From contig CAIPWR010000052.1 of NCBI GenBank assembly GCA_903868795.1, forward strand, positions 1 through 42,063: a stretch of 42,063 nucleotides of DNA, read 5' to 3'. This DNA comes from an uncultured Spartobacteria bacterium (lineage in GTDB: Bacteria > Verrucomicrobiota > Verrucomicrobiia > Chthoniobacterales > UBA6821). The first letter of the stretch is position 1. Each line of letters opens with the position of its first letter. The notes beneath the pieces are model-generated. The model did not search any database and was not told the origin of the DNA. It saw only the letters and a program-made list of their open reading frames with translations. Made by a program: the position numbers and the translations under genes. Of this stretch, positions 18,191 through 27,381 are shown piece after piece.

Positions 18191-18721
18191 ATGGCTATCG
18201 TCGTCAATCGTCCCAAGCTGACCTTCGCGGAAAAATGCTACCTGCCGTCGATCCTTGCAGGACTGGCGATCACCTGGAAGCACATGAAGAGAGCCCTCTT
18301 CAACAAGGGTGTCGTCACCATGCAGTATCCCGAGGAGAAGTGGGATGCCAATCTGCCCGAGTGGTACCGTGGCGCCCCCACACTCGTCGTCGATGAGAAT
18401 GGTCGCGAGAAATGCGTTTCCTGCCAGCTCTGCGAATTCATCTGCCCGCCCCGCGCGATCACCATCAAGCCGGGAGAGATCCCCGATAACGACCCGTGGC
18501 GCAAGGTGGAGAAGCGTCCTGAGGCGTTCGATATCGACATGACCCGTTGTATCTACTGTGGTCTCTGTGAAGAGGTATGCCCTGAAGAAGCGATCTTCCT
18601 GCGCAAGGATTACTCCATCACAGGCCTCAATCGTGCCGAGATGGTCCATGACAAGGCAACGCTCTATAAACTGGGCGGCGTTAAGTCGGGGCTCACCTTC
18701 AAGTGGAACGAACTGAAGTAA
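18191..18721 (+). CDS. nuoI: NADH-quinone oxidoreductase subunit I
   Basis: Peripheral-arm iron-sulfur subunit carrying the two 4Fe-4S clusters N6a and N6b, which pass electrons to the cluster next to quinone. 176 residues. Ferredoxin motifs: CVSCQLCEFICP (Cys75, 78, 81, 85) and CIYCGLCEEVCP (Cys120, 123, 126, 130), each with a following Pro, as in the family. The N-terminal part (LTFAEKCYLPSILAGLAITWKH) is the usual amphipathic membrane-contact region. It is 60 bp after nuoH, with a 15-bp repeat in the gap. No Shine-Dalgarno. Confidence 0.97.
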   Translation: MAIVVNRPKLTFAEKCYLPSILAGLAITWKHMKRALFNKGVVTMQYPEEKWDANLPEWYRGAPTLVVDENGREKCVSCQLCEFICPPRAITIKPGEIPDNDPWRKVEKRPEAFDIDMTRCIYCGLCEEVCPEEAIFLRKDYSITGLNRAEMVHDKATLYKLGGVKSGLTFKWNELK

Positions 18722-18757
18722 GCGCACCAATTTTTATTTCCTAGATTCCCCGATCCT

Positions 18758-19261
18758 ATGCTTCTTGCCGCTTTCTGGTTCTTTGCCACCTTGATGCTAC
18801 TCTTCGGGGTGAGTGTCGTCCTGCTGCGAAACCCCGTCTCCTGCGCGATGAGCTTGGTCATGTCGTTCATCTGTCTGGCGGCCCTTTACGTGACGCTTGA
18901 TGCCTGTTTTATCGGAGTCATTCAGGTGCTCGTCTATGCCGGTGCCGTGATGGTGCTCTTCCTCTTCATCATCATGCTTCTCGATCTTCGAGAGGAGAAG
19001 AGTCGCCGTCTCAACTTCGGTGCGACGCTCGGAGGTGTGCTGGTCGTGGCCTCATTCCTCTCAATCATGACGCGGGTTATTCTCTCCAATCCTGCTTTTG
19101 CGAAGCAGACCCCCACACTTGCTGGACCTCAGGTTTCGGATGTGAAAATGATCGGAATGACGCTCTTTCATTCCTTTGGACTCCCGTTTGAGGTCATCGG
19201 CGTCCTCCTGCTCTCGGCCACGGTCGGAGTTGTTGTTCTCAGCCGCCGAACCCTCCGCTAA
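18758..19261 (+). CDS. nuoJ: NADH-quinone oxidoreductase subunit J
   Basis: Membrane subunit of complex I with five predicted helices. 167 residues. The family-typical third-helix block VIQVLVYAGAVMVLFLFIIM is visible near 50-69; this helix carries the pi-bulge that couples quinone reduction to proton pumping. NPVSCAMSLVMSFICLAALY near 26-45 is the conserved second helix. The C-terminus ends EVIGVLLLSATVGVVVLSRR, as usual. It is 36 bp downstream of nuoI and 20 bp upstream of nuoK. Confidence 0.95.
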   Translation: MLLAAFWFFATLMLLFGVSVVLLRNPVSCAMSLVMSFICLAALYVTLDACFIGVIQVLVYAGAVMVLFLFIIMLLDLREEKSRRLNFGATLGGVLVVASFLSIMTRVILSNPAFAKQTPTLAGPQVSDVKMIGMTLFHSFGLPFEVIGVLLLSATVGVVVLSRRTLR

Positions 19262-19281
19262 GAATCCCACTCTCTCGCGCC

Positions 19282-19599
19282 ATGCCAACACTCGCCAATT
19301 ATCTGATCGCTAGCGGGCTACTCTTTGCCATCGGCCTCGGTGTCGTGATGCTCCGCCGCAGCATCATCGTGATCTTTATGGGACTTGAGCTGATGCTCAA
19401 CGCTGCAAACCTTTCACTCGTGGCCTTCTCCCGATACGGCCTCATCTCCGGTCACCAGAACTACAACGCCCAGATCCTGGTGTTTTTCATCATCTCCGTT
19501 GCGGCGGCAGAGGTTGCTGTAGGACTGGCAATCATCGTCTCACTCTACCGAGCCAGACAGACCACCCATGTCGAGGATCTCGACACGCTGAAATTCTGA
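19282..19599 (+). CDS. nuoK: NADH-quinone oxidoreductase subunit K
   Basis: Small three-helix membrane subunit of complex I, MrpC-like. 105 residues, the normal length. Conserved MGLELMLNAANL near 34-45 contains the functionally important membrane glutamate (GLELMLN), and the third helix shows AAAEVAVGLAIIVSLYR with the second conserved glutamate. It lies between nuoJ (20 bp) and nuoL (13 bp). Confidence 0.96.
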   Translation: MPTLANYLIASGLLFAIGLGVVMLRRSIIVIFMGLELMLNAANLSLVAFSRYGLISGHQNYNAQILVFFIISVAAAEVAVGLAIIVSLYRARQTTHVEDLDTLKF

Positions 19600-19612
19600 C
19601 CCTTTTTCTCTG

Positions 19613-21445
19613 ATGAATCTCTCTACCATCGCCTGGATCACCCTGTTTGCACCGCTCGTCGCGGCGGCCGCGATCCTCTTCGTCACCCGCACGAGCAAGC
19701 CTCTTGCCGCTGGACTGGCCATTCTTTCCGCTCTGGTCACGACCGTCTGCGGATGGACTCTTTTCGCCAAGAGCGCCGAGGGGGTCTATCATGGGTTCAA
19801 CTGGGTTGATTTTGGTCATGCGTTGGCGATTCCCTTTGATCTGGCCCTGGATCCCCTGAGTCGCACGATGCTGGTTGTGGTGACGACCATCGCCCCGATC
19901 GTCTTCATCTACTCCATCGGCTACATGAAGGAAGAGGTCGGTTACTGGCGTTTCTTTGCCGGGCTTGCGCTCTTCCTCTTCTCGATGCTTGGCATTGTGC
20001 TGGCAAACAACCTCGTGATGATGTTCATCTTCTGGGAGTTGGTCGGCGTGAGCTCCTACATCCTGATCGGCCATTATTACCATAAGGACTCGGCTGCTGA
20101 TGCGGCTAAGCAGGCGTTCCTGGTGAATAGGATTGGTGACTTCGGATTCATGCTTGGCATCTTGCTATTCTGGATCGCAACGGGCGGTCCCGAAGGTGGC
20201 ACCTTCACCTTTGCCGGAATCAATCATCCGGCGCCGATTTTCGTTCAGAATCCGGCTCTTCTTGCCGTTGCCGTCGTCCTCATCTTCTGCGGAACGGTCG
20301 GTAAATCGGCGCAGTTCCCACTCCATGTCTGGCTTCCCAACTCGATGGAGGGTCCGACACCCGTTTCCTCACTTCTCCACGCCGCCACCATGGTCGCGGC
20401 TGGCGTCTACCTTCTCGCCCGCATTTTCCCGATTCTCTCCTCCTCACCCGAGGCTTCCGAGATCGTCGCATGGACCGGGGCCATCACGGCACTCGGAGCC
20501 GGCATCCTTGCGACCCAGCAGGATGACATCAAGGGGATCCTGGCCTACTCAACGATTTCACAACTCGGTTACATGGTCACTGGAGCCGGACTTGCTGTCT
20601 CTGCGGCACTTCCGATGTTTCATCTCTTCACGCACGCATTCTTCAAGTGCCTCCTCTTCCTCACGGCTGGATCGGTCATTATCGGGATGCACCACGAGCA
20701 AAACATCTGGAAGATGGGTGGCCTGAAAGGAAAGATGCCGATCACTTTCCTGACCTACTGCTGCGGTATGCTGGCACTCTCCGGTTGCCCCTTCTTCAGC
20801 GGTCATTATAGTAAGGATCTCATCATGGCCTGCTCCTGGGAGCATCATCGTGGGATCTTCTGGGTTGTGGTGATTGCGGCCGGCCTGACCCCCTTCTACA
20901 TGATGCGCCAGGCGATGGTTGTCTTCTTTGGAAAAGCCCGCTCTGAGCACTCCGAACATGCCCATGAGTCTCCGCTCGTGATGACCATTCCTCTGATCCT
21001 TCTGGCGATCCCCGCAGTCGTTGCCGGTTATCCTTTCTTCGAGCACACCTTCTTCCACGAGATCGGCACCTTGGCAGAGCCTGAAGTGCCAGGTTATGTG
21101 CCGCAGGTTTTCCTTGGAGTCTTCCTTGCCGGTTTGGCGCTCGCCTTCTTCCTTTATCGCAATGTGGAGAAGGATCCGATCCGAATTCCGTTCCTGGAAA
21201 ACCGCTTCTATATCGATGATCTTTACTTCTGGATTGTTCGTGTCATTCAGGGCGGATTTGCCAAGCTCTGCTCGTTCGTCGACCGCTGGTTCATCGACGG
21301 TATCCTTGTTCGGGGAAGTGCAACGCTTGTCTGGACAGTTGGTTTTGCCCTTCGCTTCCTGCAATTGGGTAACATCCAGGCCTATGCCCTCTTCTTTGGC
21401 GTCGGCGTGGTCGGCTTGATCTACTTCCTCCTGCACGTCCGATAG
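19613..21445 (+). CDS. nuoL: NADH-quinone oxidoreductase subunit L
   Basis: Distal antiporter-like proton-pumping subunit of complex I. 610 residues, the usual size for NuoL, with the long C-terminal lateral helix region. Conserved motifs: FWELVGVSSYILIGHYY near 143-159 (the functional Glu in WELVG), NRIGDFGFMLGI near 171-182, GKSAQFPLHVWLPNSMEGPTP in sections near 229-249, and LLHAATMVAAGVYLLAR near 254-270. HAFFKCLLFLTAGSVIIGMHHEQ near 341-363 is the usual block. Everything looks intact. A long minus-strand frame here is a shadow. Confidence 0.97.
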   Translation: MNLSTIAWITLFAPLVAAAAILFVTRTSKPLAAGLAILSALVTTVCGWTLFAKSAEGVYHGFNWVDFGHALAIPFDLALDPLSRTMLVVVTTIAPIVFIYSIGYMKEEVGYWRFFAGLALFLFSMLGIVLANNLVMMFIFWELVGVSSYILIGHYYHKDSAADAAKQAFLVNRIGDFGFMLGILLFWIATGGPEGGTFTFAGINHPAPIFVQNPALLAVAVVLIFCGTVGKSAQFPLHVWLPNSMEGPTPVSSLLHAATMVAAGVYLLARIFPILSSSPEASEIVAWTGAITALGAGILATQQDDIKGILAYSTISQLGYMVTGAGLAVSAALPMFHLFTHAFFKCLLFLTAGSVIIGMHHEQNIWKMGGLKGKMPITFLTYCCGMLALSGCPFFSGHYSKDLIMACSWEHHRGIFWVVVIAAGLTPFYMMRQAMVVFFGKARSEHSEHAHESPLVMTIPLILLAIPAVVAGYPFFEHTFFHEIGTLAEPEVPGYVPQVFLGVFLAGLALAFFLYRNVEKDPIRIPFLENRFYIDDLYFWIVRVIQGGFAKLCSFVDRWFIDGILVRGSATLVWTVGFALRFLQLGNIQAYALFFGVGVVGLIYFLLHVR

Positions 21446-21476
21446 AACTCACCAGCGATCACCACCTCTTCCTGAC

Positions 21477-22922
21477 ATGAGCCTTCTTCTCATTCTTCTG
21501 ATTGTCCTGCCGCTGGCTGCTTCCGTGCTGATCATGCTGGGTGCAAATCCACGCGTCATGGCCCTCGGCGCAGCCGTCCTGAATCTGCTGATCTCCATCA
21601 TGCTTTTTGCCCGTTATGATCTGGCGGCTGGAGGATGGCAGTTCCTCTCCGAGTGGAAGATCCTTCCCCAACTCGGGATCAACATGACTCTGGGGGCAGA
21701 TGGTCTCACCCTGACCATGCTGCTGCTTGCCACCCTGGTGACCCTCTCTGCCATCTGGATCGCCCCGAAGATCGAGAAACGCGAAGGAGTCTACTATGTC
21801 TGCCTGCTCTTCATCTCTGCCGGTGTGATCGGTGCCTTCGCTTCGCTCGATGTTCTCTTCCTCTACTCCTTCCACGAGCTTGCCCTCATCCCGACCTTCA
21901 TCATGATCGGTGTCTGGGGTTCGGGAGACCGTCAGGCTGCAGCTTGGAAAGCAACGATCTATCTTGGCCTTGGAAGCTTTGTTCTGCTGATCGGACTCTT
22001 GGGGCTCTATCTGAGCATTCCCGCCGCCTCACGGACCTTGGATCTCCGTCAGCTTGACCAGATGGCCGTCGCCGGAACATTCCACCCCTCTTCTGTGATC
22101 TATCTGATCCTGCTTGTCGGATTTGGCTCGCTGGTTTCCCTCTTCCCGTTCCACTCCTGGGCGCCTCCTGCTTATGCCTGTGCTCCTGCACCCACGGCGA
22201 TGATGCATGCCGGCGTGTTGAAGAAATTCGGTCTCTACGGATTGATTCGCATCGCGCTCCCGCTATTCCCTGATGCAATGCACCAGTTTAACGGTCTTCT
22301 ACTTCTGCTCGTCATCGGCAATATCCTTTACATCGGCTATGTCACGGTTGCCCAGAAGCGCCTCGACTGGACGATCGGATACTCGAGTGTCATGCACATG
22401 GGGTATATCTTCCTTGGACTTGCCTCGCTGAACATCATCGGCGTGAACGGCGCTATGATCCTGATGTTTGCCCATGGACTTTCCGTGGCGGCGGCCTTCG
22501 CTCTCTGCGGGGAAATCCGTCGTCGCACCGGTACGCTCGACTATTCCGAACTTGGTGGCATTGCCAAGGTTACCCCCGTCTTGGGACTTCTTTTCGGATT
22601 TGCCGCGATGGCCTCGGTGGGTCTTCCCGGATTCGCGAATTTCGCCGGCGAAATCCTTGTGTTCTTCGGAGCCACTTCTTACGGCCCCGCAATGATCCTT
22701 CCGGTGATCGTCGGAGTCTGGGGTGTCGTGATCTCTGCGATCTACATGCTTCGAGCCTACCGTAGCACCTTCTGGGGACCGATGATCGCCCGCTGGGACT
22801 CCCTGACAGACATCACCCCTACGGCCACATGGAGCGTGATCCTTCTCCTTGTTCCTCTCATGATCGTTGGATTCTATCCTCAGCTCCTCGTGAAGATGGT
22901 CACGACAGCCCTTCCCCGCTAA
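21477..22922 (+). CDS. nuoM: NADH-quinone oxidoreductase subunit M
   Basis: Antiporter-like proton-pumping membrane subunit of complex I. 481 residues, typical for NuoM. FYSFHELALIPTFIMIGVWG-type sequence is present near 130-149 (the conserved Glu in HELALIP), and FPFHSWAPPAYACAPAPTAMM near 222-242 holds the conserved lysine/histidine region. GYSSVMHMGYIFLGLAS near 300-316 and GLPGFANFAGEILVFFG near 381-397 follow family order. It is 31 bp downstream of nuoL and 18 bp upstream of nuoN. Confidence 0.96.
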   Translation: MSLLLILLIVLPLAASVLIMLGANPRVMALGAAVLNLLISIMLFARYDLAAGGWQFLSEWKILPQLGINMTLGADGLTLTMLLLATLVTLSAIWIAPKIEKREGVYYVCLLFISAGVIGAFASLDVLFLYSFHELALIPTFIMIGVWGSGDRQAAAWKATIYLGLGSFVLLIGLLGLYLSIPAASRTLDLRQLDQMAVAGTFHPSSVIYLILLVGFGSLVSLFPFHSWAPPAYACAPAPTAMMHAGVLKKFGLYGLIRIALPLFPDAMHQFNGLLLLLVIGNILYIGYVTVAQKRLDWTIGYSSVMHMGYIFLGLASLNIIGVNGAMILMFAHGLSVAAAFALCGEIRRRTGTLDYSELGGIAKVTPVLGLLFGFAAMASVGLPGFANFAGEILVFFGATSYGPAMILPVIVGVWGVVISAIYMLRAYRSTFWGPMIARWDSLTDITPTATWSVILLLVPLMIVGFYPQLLVKMVTTALPR

Positions 22923-22940
22923 CCCGCCGCCTAGAATTCC

Positions 22941-24383
22941 GTGAACTCGCTTTTTCTCGAAATCGCCGTTGTCTTGCTCGGGATTGTCCTCCTGCTTGTG
23001 GAGGCTTTCTCTGACCGTTCCAACAAGGACTACCTCGCCTATCTGGGTGCCGTTGGTCTGGCTGGCATCTTGGCCTTAAGCTTCCTCCCGCAGAGTGCGC
23101 CGCTAGCTGGAAGCCCTGAGGCGGCGTTCATAACCTGCGATATTCTCTCGGTTTTCTTTGTCAGGTTCCTGCTGGTCGCGACGATTGTCACGCTCCTCAT
23201 GATTCCCGGATACCGATCGGTTCTGGAGCTTTACCTTCCTTCGGAGCGTGCTGGTGGAGGCATCGGCGAATTCGCCATCCTGCCACTCTTTGTCTGTGCA
23301 GGACTGATGTGGATGGTCAGCTCGGTTGACTTCATCATGATCTTTGTTTCGCTGGAGCTTGCGACGATCACCCTATACGTGCTTGTCACCTACCTCCGCC
23401 AGAACACAGCTTCCCTGGAGGCCGGCACGAAGTTCCTGATTCTGGGAGCGCTCTCCACGGGATTCATCGTCTATGGTATCTCCTGGATTTTCGGGGTCAC
23501 CGCGACGACGAACATTCTGGCGTTACCTGATGCCATCTCGGGATTGCCTGAATCTTCACTTTATTCGCTGCTCTTCGGGATCGCGATGATCCTCGTCGCC
23601 CTCAGCTTTAAGACGGGTGCCTTTCCCTTCCAGTTCTGGATTCCCGATGTCTACCAAGGCGCCCCGACGCCGATCACCTCCTACCTTTCCGTTGCTTCCA
23701 AGGCTGCCGGATTCGTGGTGCTGATCCGTTTCCTTCTCTCACTGGAGGCGATTCCAGTTCTCGCCAACAAGCTCAATGCCGTCATCACCCTGCTGGCTGC
23801 TCTGACACTCCTCTTTGGTAACTTTGCAGCGATTCCCCAGACCAACATGAAGCGACTGCTCGGTTACTCGAGTGTTGCCCATGCCGGATATTTGCTGATG
23901 GGCATCGCCAGTTTGGCCTCGCTCCTGGCGATTCCTGCAATCGGTTTCTACTTTGCCGGATACCTCGCCATGACCGTGCTCGCCTTTGTGGTGCTGCAGG
24001 TGGTTTCTCAAGCAACCGGTGGTGATGAGATCTCACGCTTCAATGGTCTCTCCAAGCGCTCTCCCTTCCTTGCCGGAGCCATGCTTCTTTCCGCAGCATC
24101 GCTTGCAGGTATTCCTTTCACCGCTGGATTCATTGGCAAGCTTCTGATCTTTGAGGTCGCCCTGAAGCAGGGCCACTATGGATTGGTGATCCTCGGTTGT
24201 GTCACTGTGGCCGCAGGATTCTACTATTACTTCAAGGTGATCCGTGCCATGTACTGGCAGCAACCCTCTGAGGAAACCGCCATCCCGGTAACAGCCACCA
24301 CCAAGTGGCTTATTTTTGTGCTCGGAGCAGGCATCCTGATCTTCGGAATCTATCCGGCTCCGTTGCTGGCGGCACTCCGCTAG
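22941..24383 (+). CDS. nuoN: NADH-quinone oxidoreductase subunit N
   Basis: Third antiporter-like subunit of complex I, next to NuoK. 480 residues from a GTG start at 22941 (MNSLFLEIAVVLLGIVLLLVE-type first helix). Conserved: FVSLELATITLYVLV near 134-148 with the essential glutamate, FKTGAFPFQFWIPDVYQGAP near 222-241 in sections with the functional lysine, and GYSSVAHAGYLLMGI near 310-324. AGIPFTAGFIGKLLIFEV near 389-406 is the usual C-terminal block. Last gene of the nuo cluster; recF begins 57 bp later. Confidence 0.96.
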   Translation: MNSLFLEIAVVLLGIVLLLVEAFSDRSNKDYLAYLGAVGLAGILALSFLPQSAPLAGSPEAAFITCDILSVFFVRFLLVATIVTLLMIPGYRSVLELYLPSERAGGGIGEFAILPLFVCAGLMWMVSSVDFIMIFVSLELATITLYVLVTYLRQNTASLEAGTKFLILGALSTGFIVYGISWIFGVTATTNILALPDAISGLPESSLYSLLFGIAMILVALSFKTGAFPFQFWIPDVYQGAPTPITSYLSVASKAAGFVVLIRFLLSLEAIPVLANKLNAVITLLAALTLLFGNFAAIPQTNMKRLLGYSSVAHAGYLLMGIASLASLLAIPAIGFYFAGYLAMTVLAFVVLQVVSQATGGDEISRFNGLSKRSPFLAGAMLLSAASLAGIPFTAGFIGKLLIFEVALKQGHYGLVILGCVTVAAGFYYYFKVIRAMYWQQPSEETAIPVTATTKWLIFVLGAGILIFGIYPAPLLAALR

Positions 24384-24440
24384 TATCGGGACGATCTTCT
24401 GGAGGGAAACTCAACCTCCATCTCCTAGGGGATCCTAAGG

Positions 24441-25508
24441 GTGAGCCAGATTAACCAACTCATCCTCAGGGGATTTCGATGTTTTCGGGAGATGCATTAT
24501 GAACCAGCTCCCGGACTGAATTTCATTACCGGACCCAATGCCCGGGGAAAAACTTCGATTCTTGAAGGGGCTTGTTTCTTGATGCGCCTCCGTTCGCCGA
24601 GGACATCCGTGCTGAAGGAGATAGTTCGTTTCGGTGAGGAATCCTTCCTGCTCGAGGGACTGGTGAAGCGCGAGAATCAGGAGACGCGACTAGGAGTCAC
24701 CTGCACACCTCCGATGCGGGCACTGAAGCTCGACGGAGTACCCCAGTCCTCAAGCACTGAGTATCTCAAGCAGGGAACCATTGTCTGGTTCGGAAGCGAT
24801 GATCTTTTTTTGGTCAATGGTCCGGCCGAGCGTCGACGCAAGCTGCTGGATAGCGCGGGTTTGCAGACCAGTCTAGCCTATTCTCGGGATCTTAGGGATT
24901 ATGACCGTGCTTTGCGCTCACGGAATCTGCTTCTGCGAGAGGGGCGCTCCCGCCGCGAGATCGAGGCCTATAATCACCCTCTTGCCGAGACAGGAGACCG
25001 CATTCTTGGCTTCCGTAAGGATCTGGTCACAACACTTGCGCCGCTTGTCTCGGACTCTTGCCGCAAGATCTCAGGGGAAACTCTGGAGATCTCCTACGAA
25101 CCCGGATCTGCGGGGGCAATGATGGAGTCACTGCTCTCAAGCCGCGATAACGAGATCCGCCTGAGGCAGACCCGGGTAGGTCCCCAAAGGGATGATCTGA
25201 AGCTGCTTCTGAATGGTATTCCCGCCGGATCCTTCGCCTCCGAGGGGCAGCGACGGACGATCGCTCTCGCTCTCAAACTGGCTGTCGCAGCGCTCTTGAA
25301 TCTCGAAAACGGAAGACCTCCCCTTCTCCTTCTGGACGATATCTTCGGAGAACTGGACCCCTCACGCCGCGATGCCCTTCTTGCCGGGATGCCTCCCAAA
25401 GCTCAAGCACTCCTCAGTACTGCCGAACTCACGGGAATTTCGATTCCCGCAGGTTCCACGGTTCATCGTTTTTCTACGGAGGGGACTCTGGAGATGGTCT
25501 CACCCTAA
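24441..25508 (+). CDS. recF: DNA replication and repair protein RecF
   Basis: SMC-like ATPase that loads RecA at gapped DNA together with RecO and RecR. 355 residues. Start is GTG 24441. Walker A GPNARGKT at 31-38, the ABC-type signature SEGQRRTIALALKLA about 30 residues before Walker B, and Walker B LLLLDDIFGELD from 295. The usual early motif LRGFRCFREMHYEPAPGLN (about 9-27) is clear. recF is often next to dnaA-dnaN; here it follows nuoN instead, so it is displaced. A GGGG/AAGG stretch precedes the GTG but is not a convincing Shine-Dalgarno. Confidence 0.93.
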   Translation: MSQINQLILRGFRCFREMHYEPAPGLNFITGPNARGKTSILEGACFLMRLRSPRTSVLKEIVRFGEESFLLEGLVKRENQETRLGVTCTPPMRALKLDGVPQSSSTEYLKQGTIVWFGSDDLFLVNGPAERRRKLLDSAGLQTSLAYSRDLRDYDRALRSRNLLLREGRSRREIEAYNHPLAETGDRILGFRKDLVTTLAPLVSDSCRKISGETLEISYEPGSAGAMMESLLSSRDNEIRLRQTRVGPQRDDLKLLLNGIPAGSFASEGQRRTIALALKLAVAALLNLENGRPPLLLLDDIFGELDPSRRDALLAGMPPKAQALLSTAELTGISIPAGSTVHRFSTEGTLEMVSP

Positions 25509-25555
25509 GCTGGATGGCACAGGTTCTGAATGACTCAGCTTGAAGGTAAAGGATT

Positions 25556-25570
25556 CTTGCCTTAGGCAAG
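25556..25570 (+). promoter_or_regulatory. Hairpin abutting the exporter ribosome binding site
   Basis: CTTGCC-TTA-GGCAAG is a perfect six-pair hairpin. It is immediately followed by GAGGT-type Shine-Dalgarno sequence (70-74 of this block) and ATG at 25579. This is the clearest Shine-Dalgarno in the window, and a structure against it could modulate initiation. It may also be chance. Confidence 0.35.
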
Positions 25571-25578
25571 AGGTAGGC

Positions 25579-27381
25579 ATGGCAATCTATCTCCGTACGC
25601 TCCGTTATTTTCGTGCCTATTCAGGTCATACGATTCTGGCCGTCCTCCTGATGTCTGCAGGCATCGGATTCAATCTGCTGGCCCCATGGCCCTTCAAATT
25701 TGTCGTCGACGGAATTCTGCAGCCCAAGAACGCAGCAGGTGTCTCCTCGGCTCATGCTTTTATTGGGGAGTGGTTTTCGTGGACGAGCGATCGAGGAGCA
25801 GCCCTGACACTTTTCGTGATCATGGCACTGATCGCAGTCGTGTCGGGGTTGGTGAATCTACTCTCCAACACGCTGCTCATCAAAATCGGTCTCAAGGCTC
25901 TCCTGCACCTTCGCACCCAGCTTTACAGTTGCCTACAGTCGCTTCCTCTTCAGTTTCATGACACAAGGCGTAGCAGCGACTCCTCCTTCCGCGTGGCCTA
26001 TGATTCTCAGTCCATCCAGACGATCTACAACAAAGGGTTTGCGACGATCTTCGGAGCGGTGGTCACTCTGGTGGGTGCCTTGACCATCATGTTCCGGATG
26101 AACTGGCAGCTGACGCTCGTCTCGATGACCGTGATTCCCCCCCTTTATTGGGCTATTCAACATTACGGAGACCGCATTCGCAGGGAGTCGACAACGATTC
26201 AGGAGAGGGAGAGCGACCTCCTCGCAACGACTCAAGAGGGGCTCGGTTCGATCCGGATGGTGCAGGCTTTTGGCCGTGAGTCGTTCGAAGTGAGTCAGTT
26301 CGTTCGTCATGCGACGAGGAGCCTCGAGGCAAACTTCCGACTGAACATGACCTCCATGAAGAGCGCTCTCCTCGTGACGACGCTCATCGCTCTGGGTACC
26401 TCTGCCATGTATTATGTTGGAACGATCCAAGTGCTCGACGGCAGGTTGAGTATCGGTGATCTGACGGTTTTTGTCGCTTATCTGGCGACGCTCTACCAAC
26501 CGATCCAGCAGCTTACTTACACTGCTTGGGCACTTGAGGGGGCGGCAGCGGGTGCGCAGCGCTGCTTTGAAATCCTCGACCGCGAGGAGGAGACCAAGGA
26601 TGACCCCGGAGCGATCACGATGCCGACCGCCAAAGGAGAGATCACCTTCGCCGGGATCTCCTTTGCCTATGATCCGAAGGCCCCTGTGTTGGCTGGAGTC
26701 GATCTGGCGATTGCCCCGGGTGAGACGGTTGCCTTCGTGGGAGGAACCGGTGCGGGAAAGAGCACACTCCTGAGTCTCGTGCCACGCTTTTATGATCCTA
26801 CGGCGGGGATCGTGAGGATCGACGGTCATGACCTGAGAGGGATCACCAAAGCCTCGCTCCGAGCCCAGATCGGGATGGTGTTGCAGGATACGCTTCTCTT
26901 CTCCAGCAGTATCCGTGAGAATATCGCCTACGGGCGCGAGGGGGCTTCTGAGGCAGAGATTATCGAGGCGGCGCGGCGCGCCCAAGCCTATGACTTCATT
27001 ATGGCCCAACCTCAGGGATTCGACACTCCGGTTGGAGAGCGCGGCGGGCATCTGAGTGTGGGACAGCGCCAGCGTCTCGGAATAGCACGGGCCTTCCTGA
27101 AGAATGCTCCGATCCTGCTTTTGGACGAGCCAACCTCGGCACTCGATCCCTCAACCGAGAAGGCGATCATGGAGACCATAGCGGAGCTGATGAAGGGACG
27201 CACCACCCTCATCATCACACACAGGCTCTCAACAGTGCATCATCTCGGCAGGGTCGTGCTGCTCGAGAACGGACGTATCGCCGAGCAGGGAACCGGCCCT
27301 GAATTGCTAGCCGCGGGTGGCTCGTACGCACGGCTCTATCATGCGGCAGGGCATGAACCGAAAGGGAAAAACGAATCATGA
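25579..27381 (+). CDS. ABC exporter, MsbA-like (fused permease and ATPase)
   Basis: Inner-membrane homodimeric half-transporter of the lipid/glycolipid-exporter type. 600 residues from ATG 25579, which has a GAGGT ribosome binding site; the earlier TTG at 25540 adds 13 residues unlike the family. Membrane domain about 1-320 with six helices. Nucleotide-binding domain: Walker A GGTGAGKS from 388, Q-loop glutamine about 436, signature LSVGQ about 492-496 (V replaces the usual G), Walker B ILLLDEP about 512-518, H-loop histidine about 548. Its stop overlaps the following glycosyltransferase start by 4 bp, which ties export to glycan assembly. A lipid-linked sugar or lipid A substrate is inferred; an MsbA role in lipid A flipping is an alternative. 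Confidence 0.9.
   Translation: MAIYLRTLRYFRAYSGHTILAVLLMSAGIGFNLLAPWPFKFVVDGILQPKNAAGVSSAHAFIGEWFSWTSDRGAALTLFVIMALIAVVSGLVNLLSNTLLIKIGLKALLHLRTQLYSCLQSLPLQFHDTRRSSDSSFRVAYDSQSIQTIYNKGFATIFGAVVTLVGALTIMFRMNWQLTLVSMTVIPPLYWAIQHYGDRIRRESTTIQERESDLLATTQEGLGSIRMVQAFGRESFEVSQFVRHATRSLEANFRLNMTSMKSALLVTTLIALGTSAMYYVGTIQVLDGRLSIGDLTVFVAYLATLYQPIQQLTYTAWALEGAAAGAQRCFEILDREEETKDDPGAITMPTAKGEITFAGISFAYDPKAPVLAGVDLAIAPGETVAFVGGTGAGKSTLLSLVPRFYDPTAGIVRIDGHDLRGITKASLRAQIGMVLQDTLLFSSSIRENIAYGREGASEAEIIEAARRAQAYDFIMAQPQGFDTPVGERGGHLSVGQRQRLGIARAFLKNAPILLLDEPTSALDPSTEKAIMETIAELMKGRTTLIITHRLSTVHHLGRVVLLENGRIAEQGTGPELLAAGGSYARLYHAAGHEPKGKNES

Noticed and set aside
20558..21436. Minus-strand frame opposite nuoL
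   Set aside because: Shadow of a conserved complex I gene; rich in charged residues with no domain.
25933..27051. 372-codon minus-strand frame opposite the ABC exporter
   Set aside because: Antisense shadow; the plus strand has all ABC motifs and the minus product has no recognisable fold.
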